Source of the DNA: Dyella sp. SG609
GTDB lineage: Bacteria; Pseudomonadota; Gammaproteobacteria; Xanthomonadales; Rhodanobacteraceae
NCBI RefSeq assembly: GCF_012275375.1
Contig: NZ_JAAZQJ010000005.1
Coordinates: 62,001 to 126,000, forward strand
Reading direction: 5' to 3'
Length of the DNA stretch: 64,000 nucleotides
The position numbers and the translations under genes were made by a program. Each line of letters begins with the position of its first letter. Positions within the stretch are counted from its first letter, which is position 1. The notes under the pieces are model-generated. The model was not told the DNA's origin and searched no databases. It saw only the letters and a program-made list of their open reading frames with translations. This document shows, piece by piece, positions 30,620-39,171 of this stretch.

Positions 30620-32812
30620 TTACTTCTTCGCCGCCGGCTCCGCCTTCAGGCCGCGGTCGATCAGCATAGGCTCCACGCTGGGGTCCTTGCCGCGCCAGTC
30701 GCGATACAGCTTGCCCAGCTCCACCGTGTTGCCGCGCGACAGGATCATGGCGCGGAAGCGGTCGCCGTTCTCGCGGGTCAGGCCGCCGTGCTCCTTGAAC
30801 CATTCGAAGCCGTCGTCGGCCAGCATCTGCGTCCACAGGTAGGCGTAGTAGCCGGCGGCGTATCCATTGCCCCAGATGTGCTGGAAATAGCTGGAGCGGT
30901 AGCGCGGCGGCACGTAGCTGAGGTCGATCTTGTCCTTCTTCAGCGCCTCGGCCTCGAACTTGTCGGCGTCCTGCTTCGGCGCGTCGGCGCCCAGGCTGTG
31001 CCAGTTCATGTCGAGCAGGGCGGCGGCGACCAGCTCGGTCATGTCGTAGCCCTTGTTGAAGCTGCCGGCCTTCTTGATCTTGTCCACCAGCGCCTGCGGC
31101 ATCGGCTCGCCGGTCTGATAGTGCTTGGCGTAGTGGGCGAAGATCTTCGGATCGGTGCCCCAGTGCTCGTTGAACTGCGAGGGGAATTCGACGAAGTCGC
31201 GCGCGGTGTTGGCGCCGGACAGCGTGGGGTACTGCGAGTCGGCGAACATGCCGTGCAGCGCGTGGCCGAACTCGTGGAACATGGTGGTGACGTCGTCGAA
31301 CGACAGCAGGGCCGGCTGGCCCGGCGCGGGCTTGGTGAAGTTGGCGACGTTGTAGACCACCGGCTTGGCGCCCAGCAATTTGGACTGATCGACGAAGTTG
31401 CTCATCCAGGCGCCGCCGTTCTTGTTGTCGCGCTTGAAGTAGTCGCAATAGAACAGCGCCATCGAGGTGCCGTCCTTGTCGAACACTTCGAACACGCGCA
31501 CGTCCGGCTGGTAGACCGGGATGTCCTTGCGCTCCTTGAAGCTCAGGCCGTAGAGCTGGTTGGCGGCGTAGAACACGCCGTTCTGCAGCACGTTGTCCAG
31601 CTCGAAGTACGGCTTGATCTGGCTCTCGTCCAGGTCGTACCTGGCCTTGCGCACCTGCTCGGCGTAGCGGCTCCAGTCCCAGGCTTCGAGCTTGAAGCCG
31701 CCCTTCTGCTGGTCGATCACCGCCTGGATGTCCTTGGCTTCCGATTGCGCGCGCGCGGTGGCCGGCTGCACCAGGTTGTGCATGAAGCTCAGCGCCGCAT
31801 CCGGCGTCTTGGCCATCTGGTCTTCCAGCTGCCACGCGGCGTAGTTCGGGAAGCCCAGCAGCCTGGCCTGCTCGGCGCGCACTTGGGCGATGCGCTCGAT
31901 CTGGCCGCGGGTGTCGTTGTCGTCGCCGTGCTCGGCGCGGTCCCACGAGGCCTTGAACAGCGCCTCGCGCGTGGCGCGGTCGCTCAGGCTCTGCAGCTGC
32001 GGCTGCTGCGTGGTGTTCTGCAGCGGCAGCACCCACTTGCCATCCAGCTTGCGTTCCTTGGCGTCCTGCGCGGCGGCGGCGATGTCGCCGTCGGAAAGGC
32101 CGGCCAGCTTGGCCTTGTCGTCCACCACCAGCGCGCCGGCCTTGGTGGCGGCGAGCAGCTTGTTGGTGAACTGGGTGCTGAGGGTGGACTCTTCTTTATT
32201 GAGTTCCTTCAGCTTGGCCTTGTCCGCTTCGGACAGCTTGGCGCCGTGGTGCACGAAGTTCTTGTAGACCACCTCGACCAGGCGCTGCGATTCGTCATCG
32301 AGCTTCAGCGACTCGCGCTGCTGATACACCGCTTCGACGCGCTTGAACAGCTTGTCGTTGAGGTAGATCGCGTCCTGGTGCGCGGCGAGCTTGGGCGCTT
32401 CGTCTTCCTGCACCTTCTGCAGCGCGTCGCTGGTGTTGGCGCCGGTGACGGCGTCGAAGGCGTGGTTGACGCGGGTGAGCAGCGCGCCGGCCTTTTCCAT
32501 CGCCACGTAGGTGTTGTCGAACGTGGGTGCTTCCGGATTGTTGGCGATCTGCTCGATCTCGGCGAGGTGCTGCTTCATGCCCTCTTCGATCGCCGGCTGG
32601 TAGTCGCTCTCCTTGATCTTGTCGAACGGCGGCGCGCCGAACGGCAGCGTGCTGGCGGCGAAGAACGGATTGGCCGACGGCGCCTCGGCGGCAGCCGGCG
32701 CCGACGCGGCGGCGGCCGGATGATCGGCGGTCTTGGCCGCATCGTTGGACGGCTGCGAGCAGGCGGCGAGGGCGAGCGAGGTGGCGATCGCCAGGGCGCG
32801 GAGAGGCGGCAT
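30620..32812 (-). CDS. M3 family metallopeptidase (peptidyl-dipeptidase Dcp / oligopeptidase A type), lipoprotein
   Basis: 730 residues. Residues 1-20 are a lipoprotein signal (LALAACSQ), so it is anchored in the envelope, unlike cytosolic Dcp. An Ala-rich linker precedes the M3 fold. The zinc site HEFGH begins at His513 (TTMFHEFGHALHGM), with the third ligand in the downstream EFPSQFNEHW segment. It degrades short peptides. AAGGA precedes the ATG at 32812; an upstream in-frame start adds a non-signal sequence and is less likely. Confidence 0.92.
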   Translation of the reverse strand: MPPLRALAIATSLALAACSQPSNDAAKTADHPAAAASAPAAAEAPSANPFFAASTLPFGAPPFDKIKESDYQPAIEEGMKQHLAEIEQIANNPEAPTFDNTYVAMEKAGALLTRVNHAFDAVTGANTSDALQKVQEDEAPKLAAHQDAIYLNDKLFKRVEAVYQQRESLKLDDESQRLVEVVYKNFVHHGAKLSEADKAKLKELNKEESTLSTQFTNKLLAATKAGALVVDDKAKLAGLSDGDIAAAAQDAKERKLDGKWVLPLQNTTQQPQLQSLSDRATREALFKASWDRAEHGDDNDTRGQIERIAQVRAEQARLLGFPNYAAWQLEDQMAKTPDAALSFMHNLVQPATARAQSEAKDIQAVIDQQKGGFKLEAWDWSRYAEQVRKARYDLDESQIKPYFELDNVLQNGVFYAANQLYGLSFKERKDIPVYQPDVRVFEVFDKDGTSMALFYCDYFKRDNKNGGAWMSNFVDQSKLLGAKPVVYNVANFTKPAPGQPALLSFDDVTTMFHEFGHALHGMFADSQYPTLSGANTARDFVEFPSQFNEHWGTDPKIFAHYAKHYQTGEPMPQALVDKIKKAGSFNKGYDMTELVAAALLDMNWHSLGADAPKQDADKFEAEALKKDKIDLSYVPPRYRSSYFQHIWGNGYAAGYYAYLWTQMLADDGFEWFKEHGGLTRENGDRFRAMILSRGNTVELGKLYRDWRGKDPSVEPMLIDRGLKAEPAAKK

Positions 32813-32883
32813 GGAATTTCCTTGGTGCATGAAAAAACCGACTGTAACCACAGCCGGCGCACGCGTCCAAGGGCCGGAAGTCA

Positions 32884-32907
32884 GCGCGCCGCGGCGCCGC
32901 GGCGCGC
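32884..32907. terminator. 24-bp perfect palindrome, probable terminator
   Basis: GCGCGCCGCGGC followed by its exact complement forms a 24-bp palindrome just after the stop of the 32915-33265 gene (minus strand), before the M3 peptidase start. Confidence 0.5.
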
Positions 32908-32914
32908 CAGGGCG

Positions 32915-33265
32915 TTACGCCGCGCGCATGTCGCGCAGCTTCCAGCTCGGACCGATCAGCAGATTCAGACGATGCCGCACGATGCTCATCGGCAGGTCGG
33001 TGATCAGATCCACTTCCGTATGCAGGTCGGCGACCTGCGCATTTACTTGCGCCGACGGGTCGGTCTTGCCCAGGGCGGGATCGACTTCGTCCGGTTCTTC
33101 CTGCATCGCGCGCCAGCGCTCGAACAGGCCCGGTTCGCGCAGTGCCTGCTGCAGCGCCGCAGCGAAGTCGCTCGGGCCGGCGCCTTCGTAGCTCAGGCTG
33201 GGCTCGGGCCCGCGGGCGTGGCCCAGGTCGTCGATGGAGAGATAGAAGTGGCTGCGGCTGGCCAT
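32915..33265 (-). CDS. Conserved hypothetical protein
   Basis: 116 residues with AAGGAG before the ATG. Contains FYLSIDDLGHARGPEPSLSYEGAGPSDFAAALQQALREPGLF and SIVRHRLNLLIGPSWKLRDM. There is no signal peptide or membrane segment. It looks like a small cytosolic protein found among Xanthomonadales; function unknown. Confidence 0.7.
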   Translation of the reverse strand: MASRSHFYLSIDDLGHARGPEPSLSYEGAGPSDFAAALQQALREPGLFERWRAMQEEPDEVDPALGKTDPSAQVNAQVADLHTEVDLITDLPMSIVRHRLNLLIGPSWKLRDMRAA

Positions 33266-33313
33266 GCGGAACTCCTTGTGCGGGACCTGCGGGCAAGCAT
33301 GTCCCAGCGTGCG

Positions 33314-33994
33314 TCAAGCAATGATCGACTTCACGTTCAAGTGGCGCGCGGCGAGCGCCGGTTCCACTTCGCCGTGCGGCAGCACGCCCAGGCAGGGCGC
33401 ATGCAGCAGGGTGCGCAGCGTGGCGAGGTTTTCCTCCGCCGCATCCATGGCCGGATCGATGCGGTTGGCGATCCAGCCCACCAGCCGGCAGCCATCGGCC
33501 ACCACCGCGCGCGCGGTCAGCAGCGCATGGCTGAGGCAACCCAGGCGCAGGCCCACCACCAGGATCACCGGCAGCTGCCAGGCCTTGGCGATATCCGAGG
33601 CGAACAGGCCCGGCGCCAGCGGCACCAGCCAGCCGCCGACGCCTTCCACCACCACGCGGTCGTGGCTGGCCTGCAAGGCGTCGAAGGCTTCGCGCAGCGG
33701 CGGCAGCGCGATGGTGACGCCTTCGTGCGCGGCGGCCAGGTGCGGCGACAGCGGTTCGCGCAGCGCGACGGGATTCACCAGCTCGTACGGCAGCGGCACG
33801 CTGCCCGCGGCGAGCAGGGCGAGGGCGTCTTCGTTGCGGCGGCCGTCCGGCGTGTCCACGCAGCCGCTCGCCACCGGCTTCATGCCGCAGGCCGATTCGC
33901 CCGCTTCGCGCAGCGCATGCAGCAGCGCGCAGGCGGCGTGGGTCTTGCCGATGCCGGTATCGGTGCCGGCGACGAATACGGCGGGCAGGCTCAT
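33314..33994 (-). CDS. bioD: Dethiobiotin synthetase
   Basis: 226 residues. ATP-dependent carboxylase forming the ureido ring of dethiobiotin. The P-loop is GTDTGIGKTHAACALL near the N-terminus; later motifs are GMKPVASGC, LREPLSPHLAA, VEGVGGWLVPL and the C-terminal LGVLPHGE. The ATG at 33994 is chosen at the conserved MSLPAVFVAG start. No other biotin genes are adjacent in the window. Confidence 0.93.
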   Translation of the reverse strand: MSLPAVFVAGTDTGIGKTHAACALLHALREAGESACGMKPVASGCVDTPDGRRNEDALALLAAGSVPLPYELVNPVALREPLSPHLAAAHEGVTIALPPLREAFDALQASHDRVVVEGVGGWLVPLAPGLFASDIAKAWQLPVILVVGLRLGCLSHALLTARAVVADGCRLVGWIANRIDPAMDAAEENLATLRTLLHAPCLGVLPHGEVEPALAARHLNVKSIIA

Positions 33995-34052
33995 GCGGCG
34001 TTCCTGTGGGAAGTGGGCGCATAATACGGACTTTGCCGCCGGATCCGCCGCC

Positions 34053-34553
34053 ATGTTCGAAGTCGCCACCGCCACCTACGCCAGCAAGCGGGAACACTAT
34101 GCGGACCTGTGCGAACAGATGCGCGGCATGCTCGCCGGCGAGCCGGATCTGATCGCCAACGCGGCGAATTTCTCGGCCCTGGTGTTCCACAGCCTGCCGG
34201 ACTTCAACTGGGCCGGCTTCTATCTGTACGACGGCAACGAGCTGGTGGTCGGTCCGTTCCAGGGCAAGCCGGCCTGCATCCGCATCGCCATCGGCCGCGG
34301 CGTCTGCGGCACCGCGGCGCAGACGCGCGAGACGCAGCTGGTGCGCGACGTGCACGCATTCGCCGGGCATATCGCCTGCGATGCGGCGTCGAACTCCGAG
34401 ATCGTGGTGCCGCTGGTGCGCAAGGACGGCAGCCTGCTCGGCGTATGGGACGTGGACAGCCCCCTGGTCGCGCGCTTCGACGACGAAGACCGCGCCGGCA
34501 TGGAGGCGCTGTGCGCGGTCTTCATGGAAGCGGTGGACAGCGCCGCGCGCTGA
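34053..34553 (+). CDS. msrC: Free methionine-(R)-sulfoxide reductase, GAF domain
   Basis: 166 residues forming a single GAF domain. The active-site Cys are Cys75, Cys85 (GRGVCGTAA) and Cys109 (HIACDAASNSEIVVPL), with the spacing (10 and 24 residues) of the characterised enzyme. It reduces free methionine-R-sulfoxide in the cytosol with thioredoxin. It is divergent from bioD and tail-to-tail with engB. Confidence 0.92.
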   Translation: MFEVATATYASKREHYADLCEQMRGMLAGEPDLIANAANFSALVFHSLPDFNWAGFYLYDGNELVVGPFQGKPACIRIAIGRGVCGTAAQTRETQLVRDVHAFAGHIACDAASNSEIVVPLVRKDGSLLGVWDVDSPLVARFDDEDRAGMEALCAVFMEAVDSAAR

Positions 34554-34557
34554 GCGC

Positions 34558-35214
34558 CTACGCGCCGGGCGGGTTGTTGCGCTCGCGCTGCAGCAGTTCC
34601 ATCACCGCGGCCCGCCCCTCGTCCACGCCGGTGCCTTCCGAGGAAGAAAACACCTGCGCCGTGGCGGCCTGCAGCCCTTCAGCCTCGAACTGCTTGCGCA
34701 TCGCCGCCAGCGCCTGCGCGGCCTGGTTGCGCGAGAGCTTGTCGGCCTTGGTCAGCAGCACGTGGCAGGGCAGCGCGGTGTCCTGGCAGAAGGCCAGCAT
34801 CATCCGGTCGAATTCCTTCAGCGGATGGCGGATGTCCACGATCAGCACCACCCCGCGCAGGCTCTGACGGCGGTGCAGGTAGGCGTCGATCTCGCGCTTC
34901 CAGTGCTCGCGCAGCGGCTCGGGCACCTTGGCGTAGCCGTAGCCGGGCAGGTCGATCAGGCGCGCGTCCAGCGGCGCGGCGCCCTCGCCCTGCGCCAGCG
35001 GCGGCAGCGCGAACGCCACCATCTGCTGGGTGCGGCCCGGCGTCTTGGAGGTGCGCGCCAGGCCGTGATGGCCGGTGAGCTTGTTGAGCGCGCTGGACTT
35101 GCCGGCGTTGGAGCGGCCGGCGAACGCGACCTCGGCGCCGTTGTCCATGGGAAGTTGGTCGATACGGTGAGCAGCCAGCACGAAGCGGGCGCCCTGAAGC
35201 GGATTGGGGGCCAT
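34558..35214 (-). CDS. engB: Ribosome biogenesis GTPase EngB (YsxC/YihA)
   Basis: 218 residues. G1 GRSNAGKSSALN, the G2 switch Thr in SKTPGRTQ, G3 DLPGYGYAK, G4 TKAD and G5 SSSEGTG are all present. It helps large-subunit assembly. The ATG at 35214 (MAPNPLQGARFVLAAH) matches family length. It is divergent from the cytochrome c4 gene, as in related genomes. Confidence 0.94.
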   Translation of the reverse strand: MAPNPLQGARFVLAAHRIDQLPMDNGAEVAFAGRSNAGKSSALNKLTGHHGLARTSKTPGRTQQMVAFALPPLAQGEGAAPLDARLIDLPGYGYAKVPEPLREHWKREIDAYLHRRQSLRGVVLIVDIRHPLKEFDRMMLAFCQDTALPCHVLLTKADKLSRNQAAQALAAMRKQFEAEGLQAATAQVFSSSEGTGVDEGRAAVMELLQRERNNPPGA

Positions 35215-35340
35215 GTACTTGATGATTCTGATGGTTTGACCGACCCCGGTGGGGCAGGGATAATTCCAAGGTTTCTGCCAGTTACGGGTGCGATTCCATG
35301 CGCGCCGTGCAGCCATAGCAGTTCTTCTGGAGACAAGTGT

Positions 35341-36132
35341 ATGAGTTTTCGGCCCGCTGGTTCCCGGCCCGCTGTACTCGGTTGTGCCGTAGCCCTGGTC
35401 TTTGCGCTGTCCGCCAGCATCGCTGCGGCACAGGACGCCAAGCCCGCCGCCGCCTCGTCGGCCAAGCCGGCGGCCGCGGCCTCCGCCGCCGCGCCTGCCG
35501 CCGCCGAGAAGCCCGCCGCCGCCGAAGCCGCCCACAGCGGCGTGAAGCTCGGCGACGCCGCCGCCGGCCAGGGCAAGGCCGCCGCCTGCGGCGCCTGCCA
35601 CGGCATGGACGGCAACTCCAGCGACGCGCAGTACCCCAAGCTGGCCGGGCAGAGCGAGCAGTACATCGTCCAGCAGCTGACCAACTTCAAGTCCGGCAAG
35701 CGCCAGAACCCGATCATGATGGGCATGGCCGCGCCGCTGTCCGAGCAGGACATGCACGACATCGGTGCCTACTTCGCCGGCAAGAGCGCCCTGCCGGGCG
35801 TGGCCGACCAGGCCCTGGTCGAGCGCGGCGAGCAGCTGTACCGCCAGGGCGACGCCGCCAAGGGCGTGCCGGCCTGCATGGCCTGCCACAGCATCGACGG
35901 CCGCGGCAATCCGGGCGCCATGTATCCGCAGCTCACGAGCCAGCACGCGCAGTACATCCAGGCCACGCTGAAGGCCATGCACGACGGCACCAGCTGGGGC
36001 GACGACGCGCACGCCAGGATCATGCCGAGCATTGCGCAGAAGCTCGACGAGAAGGACATCGCCGCGGTGGCCAGCTACGTCGAAGGCCTGCACGCCACGG
36101 AAAGCGCGGCGGCCAAGCCCGCCACGCCCTGA
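35341..36132 (+). CDS. Diheme cytochrome c4 family protein
   Basis: 263 residues. A signal peptide (about 1-30) and an Ala/Pro-rich linker precede two c-type heme domains: CGACH at Cys83-His87 and CMACH at Cys179-His183. The distal Met ligands are probably in the MMGMAAPLS and ARIMPSIAQ segments. It is a periplasmic electron carrier, typically to cytochrome oxidases. GGAG precedes the ATG. The dsbA-like genes follow in the same direction at 71 and 112 bp. Confidence 0.93.
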   Translation: MSFRPAGSRPAVLGCAVALVFALSASIAAAQDAKPAAASSAKPAAAASAAAPAAAEKPAAAEAAHSGVKLGDAAAGQGKAAACGACHGMDGNSSDAQYPKLAGQSEQYIVQQLTNFKSGKRQNPIMMGMAAPLSEQDMHDIGAYFAGKSALPGVADQALVERGEQLYRQGDAAKGVPACMACHSIDGRGNPGAMYPQLTSQHAQYIQATLKAMHDGTSWGDDAHARIMPSIAQKLDEKDIAAVASYVEGLHATESAAAKPATP

Positions 36133-36203
36133 TCGATCCGATCGACGACGCCGGCCACTGGCCGGCGTTCTTGTCTCCCCTCCCCGTTATCCGAGGTTTT
36201 CCC

Positions 36204-37097
36204 ATGCGCAAGCGCCTGCCGTTCCTGTTCGTTTCGATGCTGGCGATCGCCGCCTGCAGCCAGGGCAGCGACAACGGCACCGCCGCCCAGCAGCCCGCCG
36301 CACCGGCTTCCACGGCCGCGCCCGCCCCGGCCGCCAGCGCGCCCGCGCAGCAGCCGGCGCCTGCCGCCACCGCCGCCCCGGCCGCCGCCAGTACCGCCGG
36401 CGACAGCGCCAAGGCCGAGACGCCCGCCCCGGCCGCGGCACCGGTGCCCGCAGGCGCGGCCCAGGCCTTCGTCGACGACGGCAAGTGGGTGGAAGGCAAG
36501 AACTACTTCCGCATCGAGCCGGCGCAGCCGAAGGTCAGCAACACCGACAAGATCGAAGTGACCGAGGTGTTCTCCTACGGCTGCCCTGCCTGCAACCAGT
36601 TCCGTCCGACCATGGAGAAGCTGGTGCAGGAACTGCCGGCCGGCACGCAGGTGTCCTACCTGCCGGTGTCGTTCAATCCGGCGGAGAACTTCCCGATGTT
36701 CCAGCGCGCCTACTACGCCGCCGAGGCGCTGGGCGTGGCTGCGAAGGCGCACGAGGCGATCTTCAAAGCCGTGTGGGATACCCGGGAGCTCACTTCCTCC
36801 AACGCCGCCGGCACCGGCCTGCGCCCCAGCAGCGACCTGCCGACCATCGACGACGCCGCCAAGGTCTACGCCAAGTTCGGCGCCGATCCGAAGGAATTCG
36901 TCGCGGTGGCCAACTCCTTCAGCATCAACACCAAGATCAAGCGCGCCGATGAACTCGTGCGCACCTACGGCGTCGAATCCACGCCGACCATGGTGATCGA
37001 CGGCAAGTACCGCTTCACCGCGCAGAGCGCCGGCGGCTACGACCAGTCGATCGATCTCGCCAAGTGGCTGGTGGCCAAGGAAGCGGCGGGCAAGTAA
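36204..37097 (+). CDS. DsbA-family thiol:disulfide oxidoreductase, lipoprotein with CPAC active site
   Basis: 297 residues. Lipoprotein signal with Cys18 (AIAACSQ). Residues about 25-88 are a long Ala/Pro linker. The thioredoxin-fold domain has the active site CPAC (Cys127, Cys130) instead of the classic CPHC. The cis-Pro segment is ESTPTMVIDGKYR. It forms or exchanges disulfides in the envelope. It is first of two tandem dsbA-like genes after cytochrome c4. Confidence 0.92.
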   Translation: MRKRLPFLFVSMLAIAACSQGSDNGTAAQQPAAPASTAAPAPAASAPAQQPAPAATAAPAAASTAGDSAKAETPAPAAAPVPAGAAQAFVDDGKWVEGKNYFRIEPAQPKVSNTDKIEVTEVFSYGCPACNQFRPTMEKLVQELPAGTQVSYLPVSFNPAENFPMFQRAYYAAEALGVAAKAHEAIFKAVWDTRELTSSNAAGTGLRPSSDLPTIDDAAKVYAKFGADPKEFVAVANSFSINTKIKRADELVRTYGVESTPTMVIDGKYRFTAQSAGGYDQSIDLAKWLVAKEAAGK

Positions 37098-37209
37098 GCG
37101 CCGGCCAGGTAAGACCCGTCACAGAAGCGCGCTACAAAGGTCGGGTACAACAGCCCGCCATCACGATTCGTCACGGCGGCCACGGCCGCCGGTTTCGCGG
37201 AGAGACCCC

Positions 37210-37866
37210 ATGTTCAAGCGTATTGCCCGTCTGCGCGTCGCCGCCCTGCTGGCCGGCCTGGTCCTGACCAGCGCCTGCACGGCGTCCAATTCCAATGCCG
37301 CCGCGCCGTATACGGAAGGCAAGGAATACGTCGCCCTGGCCGCCCCCGCCCAGCGCTACAGCGCCGACGGCAAGGTGGAAGTGGTCGAGGTGTTCTCCTA
37401 CGGCTGCGTCCACTGCGCGCATTTCGCGCCGAAGGCCGAGGAACTGCGCAAGCAGCTGCCGCCGGGCGTGAAGTTCAAGCTGCTGCCGGCAGCCTTCAGC
37501 GACGCCTGGCTGCCCTACGCCCGCGCCTACTACGCGGCCGAGAAGCTCGGCGTGGCCGACAAGACCCACCTGGACCTGTTCGCCAAGAAGTTCGACCAGC
37601 ACTATCCGATCTCCACCCTGGACGAGCTGGCCGACTACTACGCCACCCAGGGCGTGGACCGCGCCAAGTTCCTGGCCATCGCCACCTCGCCCGAGGTGAC
37701 CCAGCAGATCAAGAAGGATCTGGAGCTGATCCAGAAGTGGGGCGTGGACGGCACGCCGACCATCGTGGTCGACGGCAAGTACCGCAGCAACGAAGTGAAG
37801 ACGCTGGACCAGCTCTCGGCCCTGGCCCAGTGGCTGGCCCAGCGCGAGCTGTCCGGCGCCAAGTGA
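37210..37866 (+). CDS. dsbA: DsbA-family thiol:disulfide interchange protein, lipoprotein with CVHC active site
   Basis: 218 residues. Lipoprotein signal (LTSACTAS, Cys23). The active site is CVHC at Cys66-Cys69 within VFSYGCVHCAHF, and the cis-Pro loop is GVDGTPTIVVDGKYR. Periplasmic disulfide oxidase. The tandem copy upstream has CPAC and a long linker, so the pair probably differs in redox potential or partners. Confidence 0.93.
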   Translation: MFKRIARLRVAALLAGLVLTSACTASNSNAAAPYTEGKEYVALAAPAQRYSADGKVEVVEVFSYGCVHCAHFAPKAEELRKQLPPGVKFKLLPAAFSDAWLPYARAYYAAEKLGVADKTHLDLFAKKFDQHYPISTLDELADYYATQGVDRAKFLAIATSPEVTQQIKKDLELIQKWGVDGTPTIVVDGKYRSNEVKTLDQLSALAQWLAQRELSGAK

Positions 37867-37877
37867 TGCGCCTGCCG

Positions 37878-37902
37878 CGCGGAGCCGCCCGGCGGCTCCG
37901 CG
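37878..37902 (+). terminator. Hairpin after the second dsbA gene
   Basis: CGCGGAGCCGCC (37878-37889) and its exact complement (37891-37902) give a very stable stem 12 bp after the stop. Confidence 0.6.
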
Positions 37903-37963
37903 TTCACGTCCGGGCGGTCATGCTTGCCGGGTTTTTCCGAGCCACCGTCCCCATCTCGTCACG

Positions 37964-38764
37964 ATGACTGCCGCCGCGCCCGCCCCCGCCGAACGCCGCC
38001 TCCGGCTGCTGAGCTGCAATATCCTGGCGGGCGCCAGCGTGCAGCGCTACAGCGAATACTTCACGCGCAGCCTCAACGCCATGCTGCCCGGCCGCAGCAA
38101 GCTGGACAACCTCGACCGCCTGGCCGAGGTACTGCCGCAGTTCGACGTGATCGGCCTGCAGGAAGCCGACGCCGGCAGCCTGCGCTCGGGCTTCCTCAAC
38201 CAGACGCGCTACCTGGCCGAGACCTCCGGCATGCCGTTCTGGAGCCACCAGCCGAACCGTCCGATGGCGCGGCTGGCGCATACCGCCAACGGCCTGATCA
38301 GCCGGCTGGAACCGCACAGCGTGCTCGATTACCAGCTGCCCAGCCGCATCCCCGGCCGCGGCGCGCTGCTGGCGCGCTTCGGCGAGGGCCAGGACGCGCT
38401 GGCGGTGATGATCGCCCATCTCTCGCTGAGCGCCACGGCGCGCGCGAAGCAGCTGGGCTTTATCGCCGAGGTGCTGCAGGAATTCCCGCACGCGGTGCTG
38501 ATGGGCGACCTCAACACCGACGCCAACAGCACCGAGATGCGCCACCTGTTCGCCAAGTGCAGCCTGGTGCCGCCGGCGCAGGCCACGCCTACCTTTCCCA
38601 GCTGGCGGCCGCGCAAGGCGCTGGACCATATCCTCACTTCCGAGGCGCTGCGGCTGGAAAAGCTGTGGGCGCTGCCGCAGGCGTTTTCGGATCATTTGCC
38701 GGTTGCGGCGGAAATCCGCCTCCCCCAGCATGTCGCGCCGCGACCTCACAAACTCCGCCGATGA
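37964..38764 (+). CDS. Endonuclease/exonuclease/phosphatase (EEP) family protein
   Basis: 266 residues of the DNase I-like fold. The metal and catalytic signatures are LLSCNILAG, VIGLQEAD, MIAHLSLS, MGDLNTDAN and SDHLPVAAEI. It could be a phosphodiesterase acting on lipid head groups, sugars or nucleic acid; no signal peptide is seen. The ATG overlaps nothing upstream, and its stop overlaps the next start (ATGA). Confidence 0.88.
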   Translation: MTAAAPAPAERRLRLLSCNILAGASVQRYSEYFTRSLNAMLPGRSKLDNLDRLAEVLPQFDVIGLQEADAGSLRSGFLNQTRYLAETSGMPFWSHQPNRPMARLAHTANGLISRLEPHSVLDYQLPSRIPGRGALLARFGEGQDALAVMIAHLSLSATARAKQLGFIAEVLQEFPHAVLMGDLNTDANSTEMRHLFAKCSLVPPAQATPTFPSWRPRKALDHILTSEALRLEKLWALPQAFSDHLPVAAEIRLPQHVAPRPHKLRR

Positions 38765-39171
38765 ACTTCCTGCGCCTGTCCCTGCCCTGGCTGCTGCTGG
38801 CCCTGATCGCCGCGCTCGCGGCGTGGATCCGCTACGGCCTGATCGAACCGGCCGCGATCGGCCACCTGTGCGAAGCCGCCGCCACCGCGCCGGCCTGGTG
38901 CCAGGGGCGGCAGATGCTGGTGCTGGGCTTTCTCGGCTATGGCTACGGCTGGGCCGCGCTGGCCTTCGCCGCCTTGGCCCTGGTCTGGAAGCACCCGGCC
39001 AGCGCGTGGCTGGCCGCCGCTGGCGGCGTGCTGGCATTGCAGCTGTATTGCTTCGAGGCGGGCGCGTTCGCGCTGCTGGTGGGCTGCCTACGGCTGATTC
39101 GCTTGCAGGCCGATGCGGCGCCAGCCGATGAGGACGGGAACGGCGATCGCCAGGTTCAGGCCCAGCCATAG
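38761..39171 (+). CDS. Small integral membrane protein
   Basis: 136 residues. Hydrophobic segments at about 4-22, 52-74, 80-95 and 98-116 suggest four helices. A polar C-terminal tail (ADAAPADEDGNGDRQ) overlaps the convergent GH17-like gene by 84 bp. Translationally coupled to the EEP gene by ATGA. No function was recognised. Confidence 0.72.
   Translation: MNFLRLSLPWLLLALIAALAAWIRYGLIEPAAIGHLCEAAATAPAWCQGRQMLVLGFLGYGYGWAALAFAALALVWKHPASAWLAAAGGVLALQLYCFEAGAFALLVGCLRLIRLQADAAPADEDGNGDRQVQAQP

Noticed and set aside
30788-34024. A plus-strand open frame of over 1000 codons
   Set aside because: It runs antisense to the M3 peptidase and bioD, which carry complete motifs; the translation is a low-complexity shadow.
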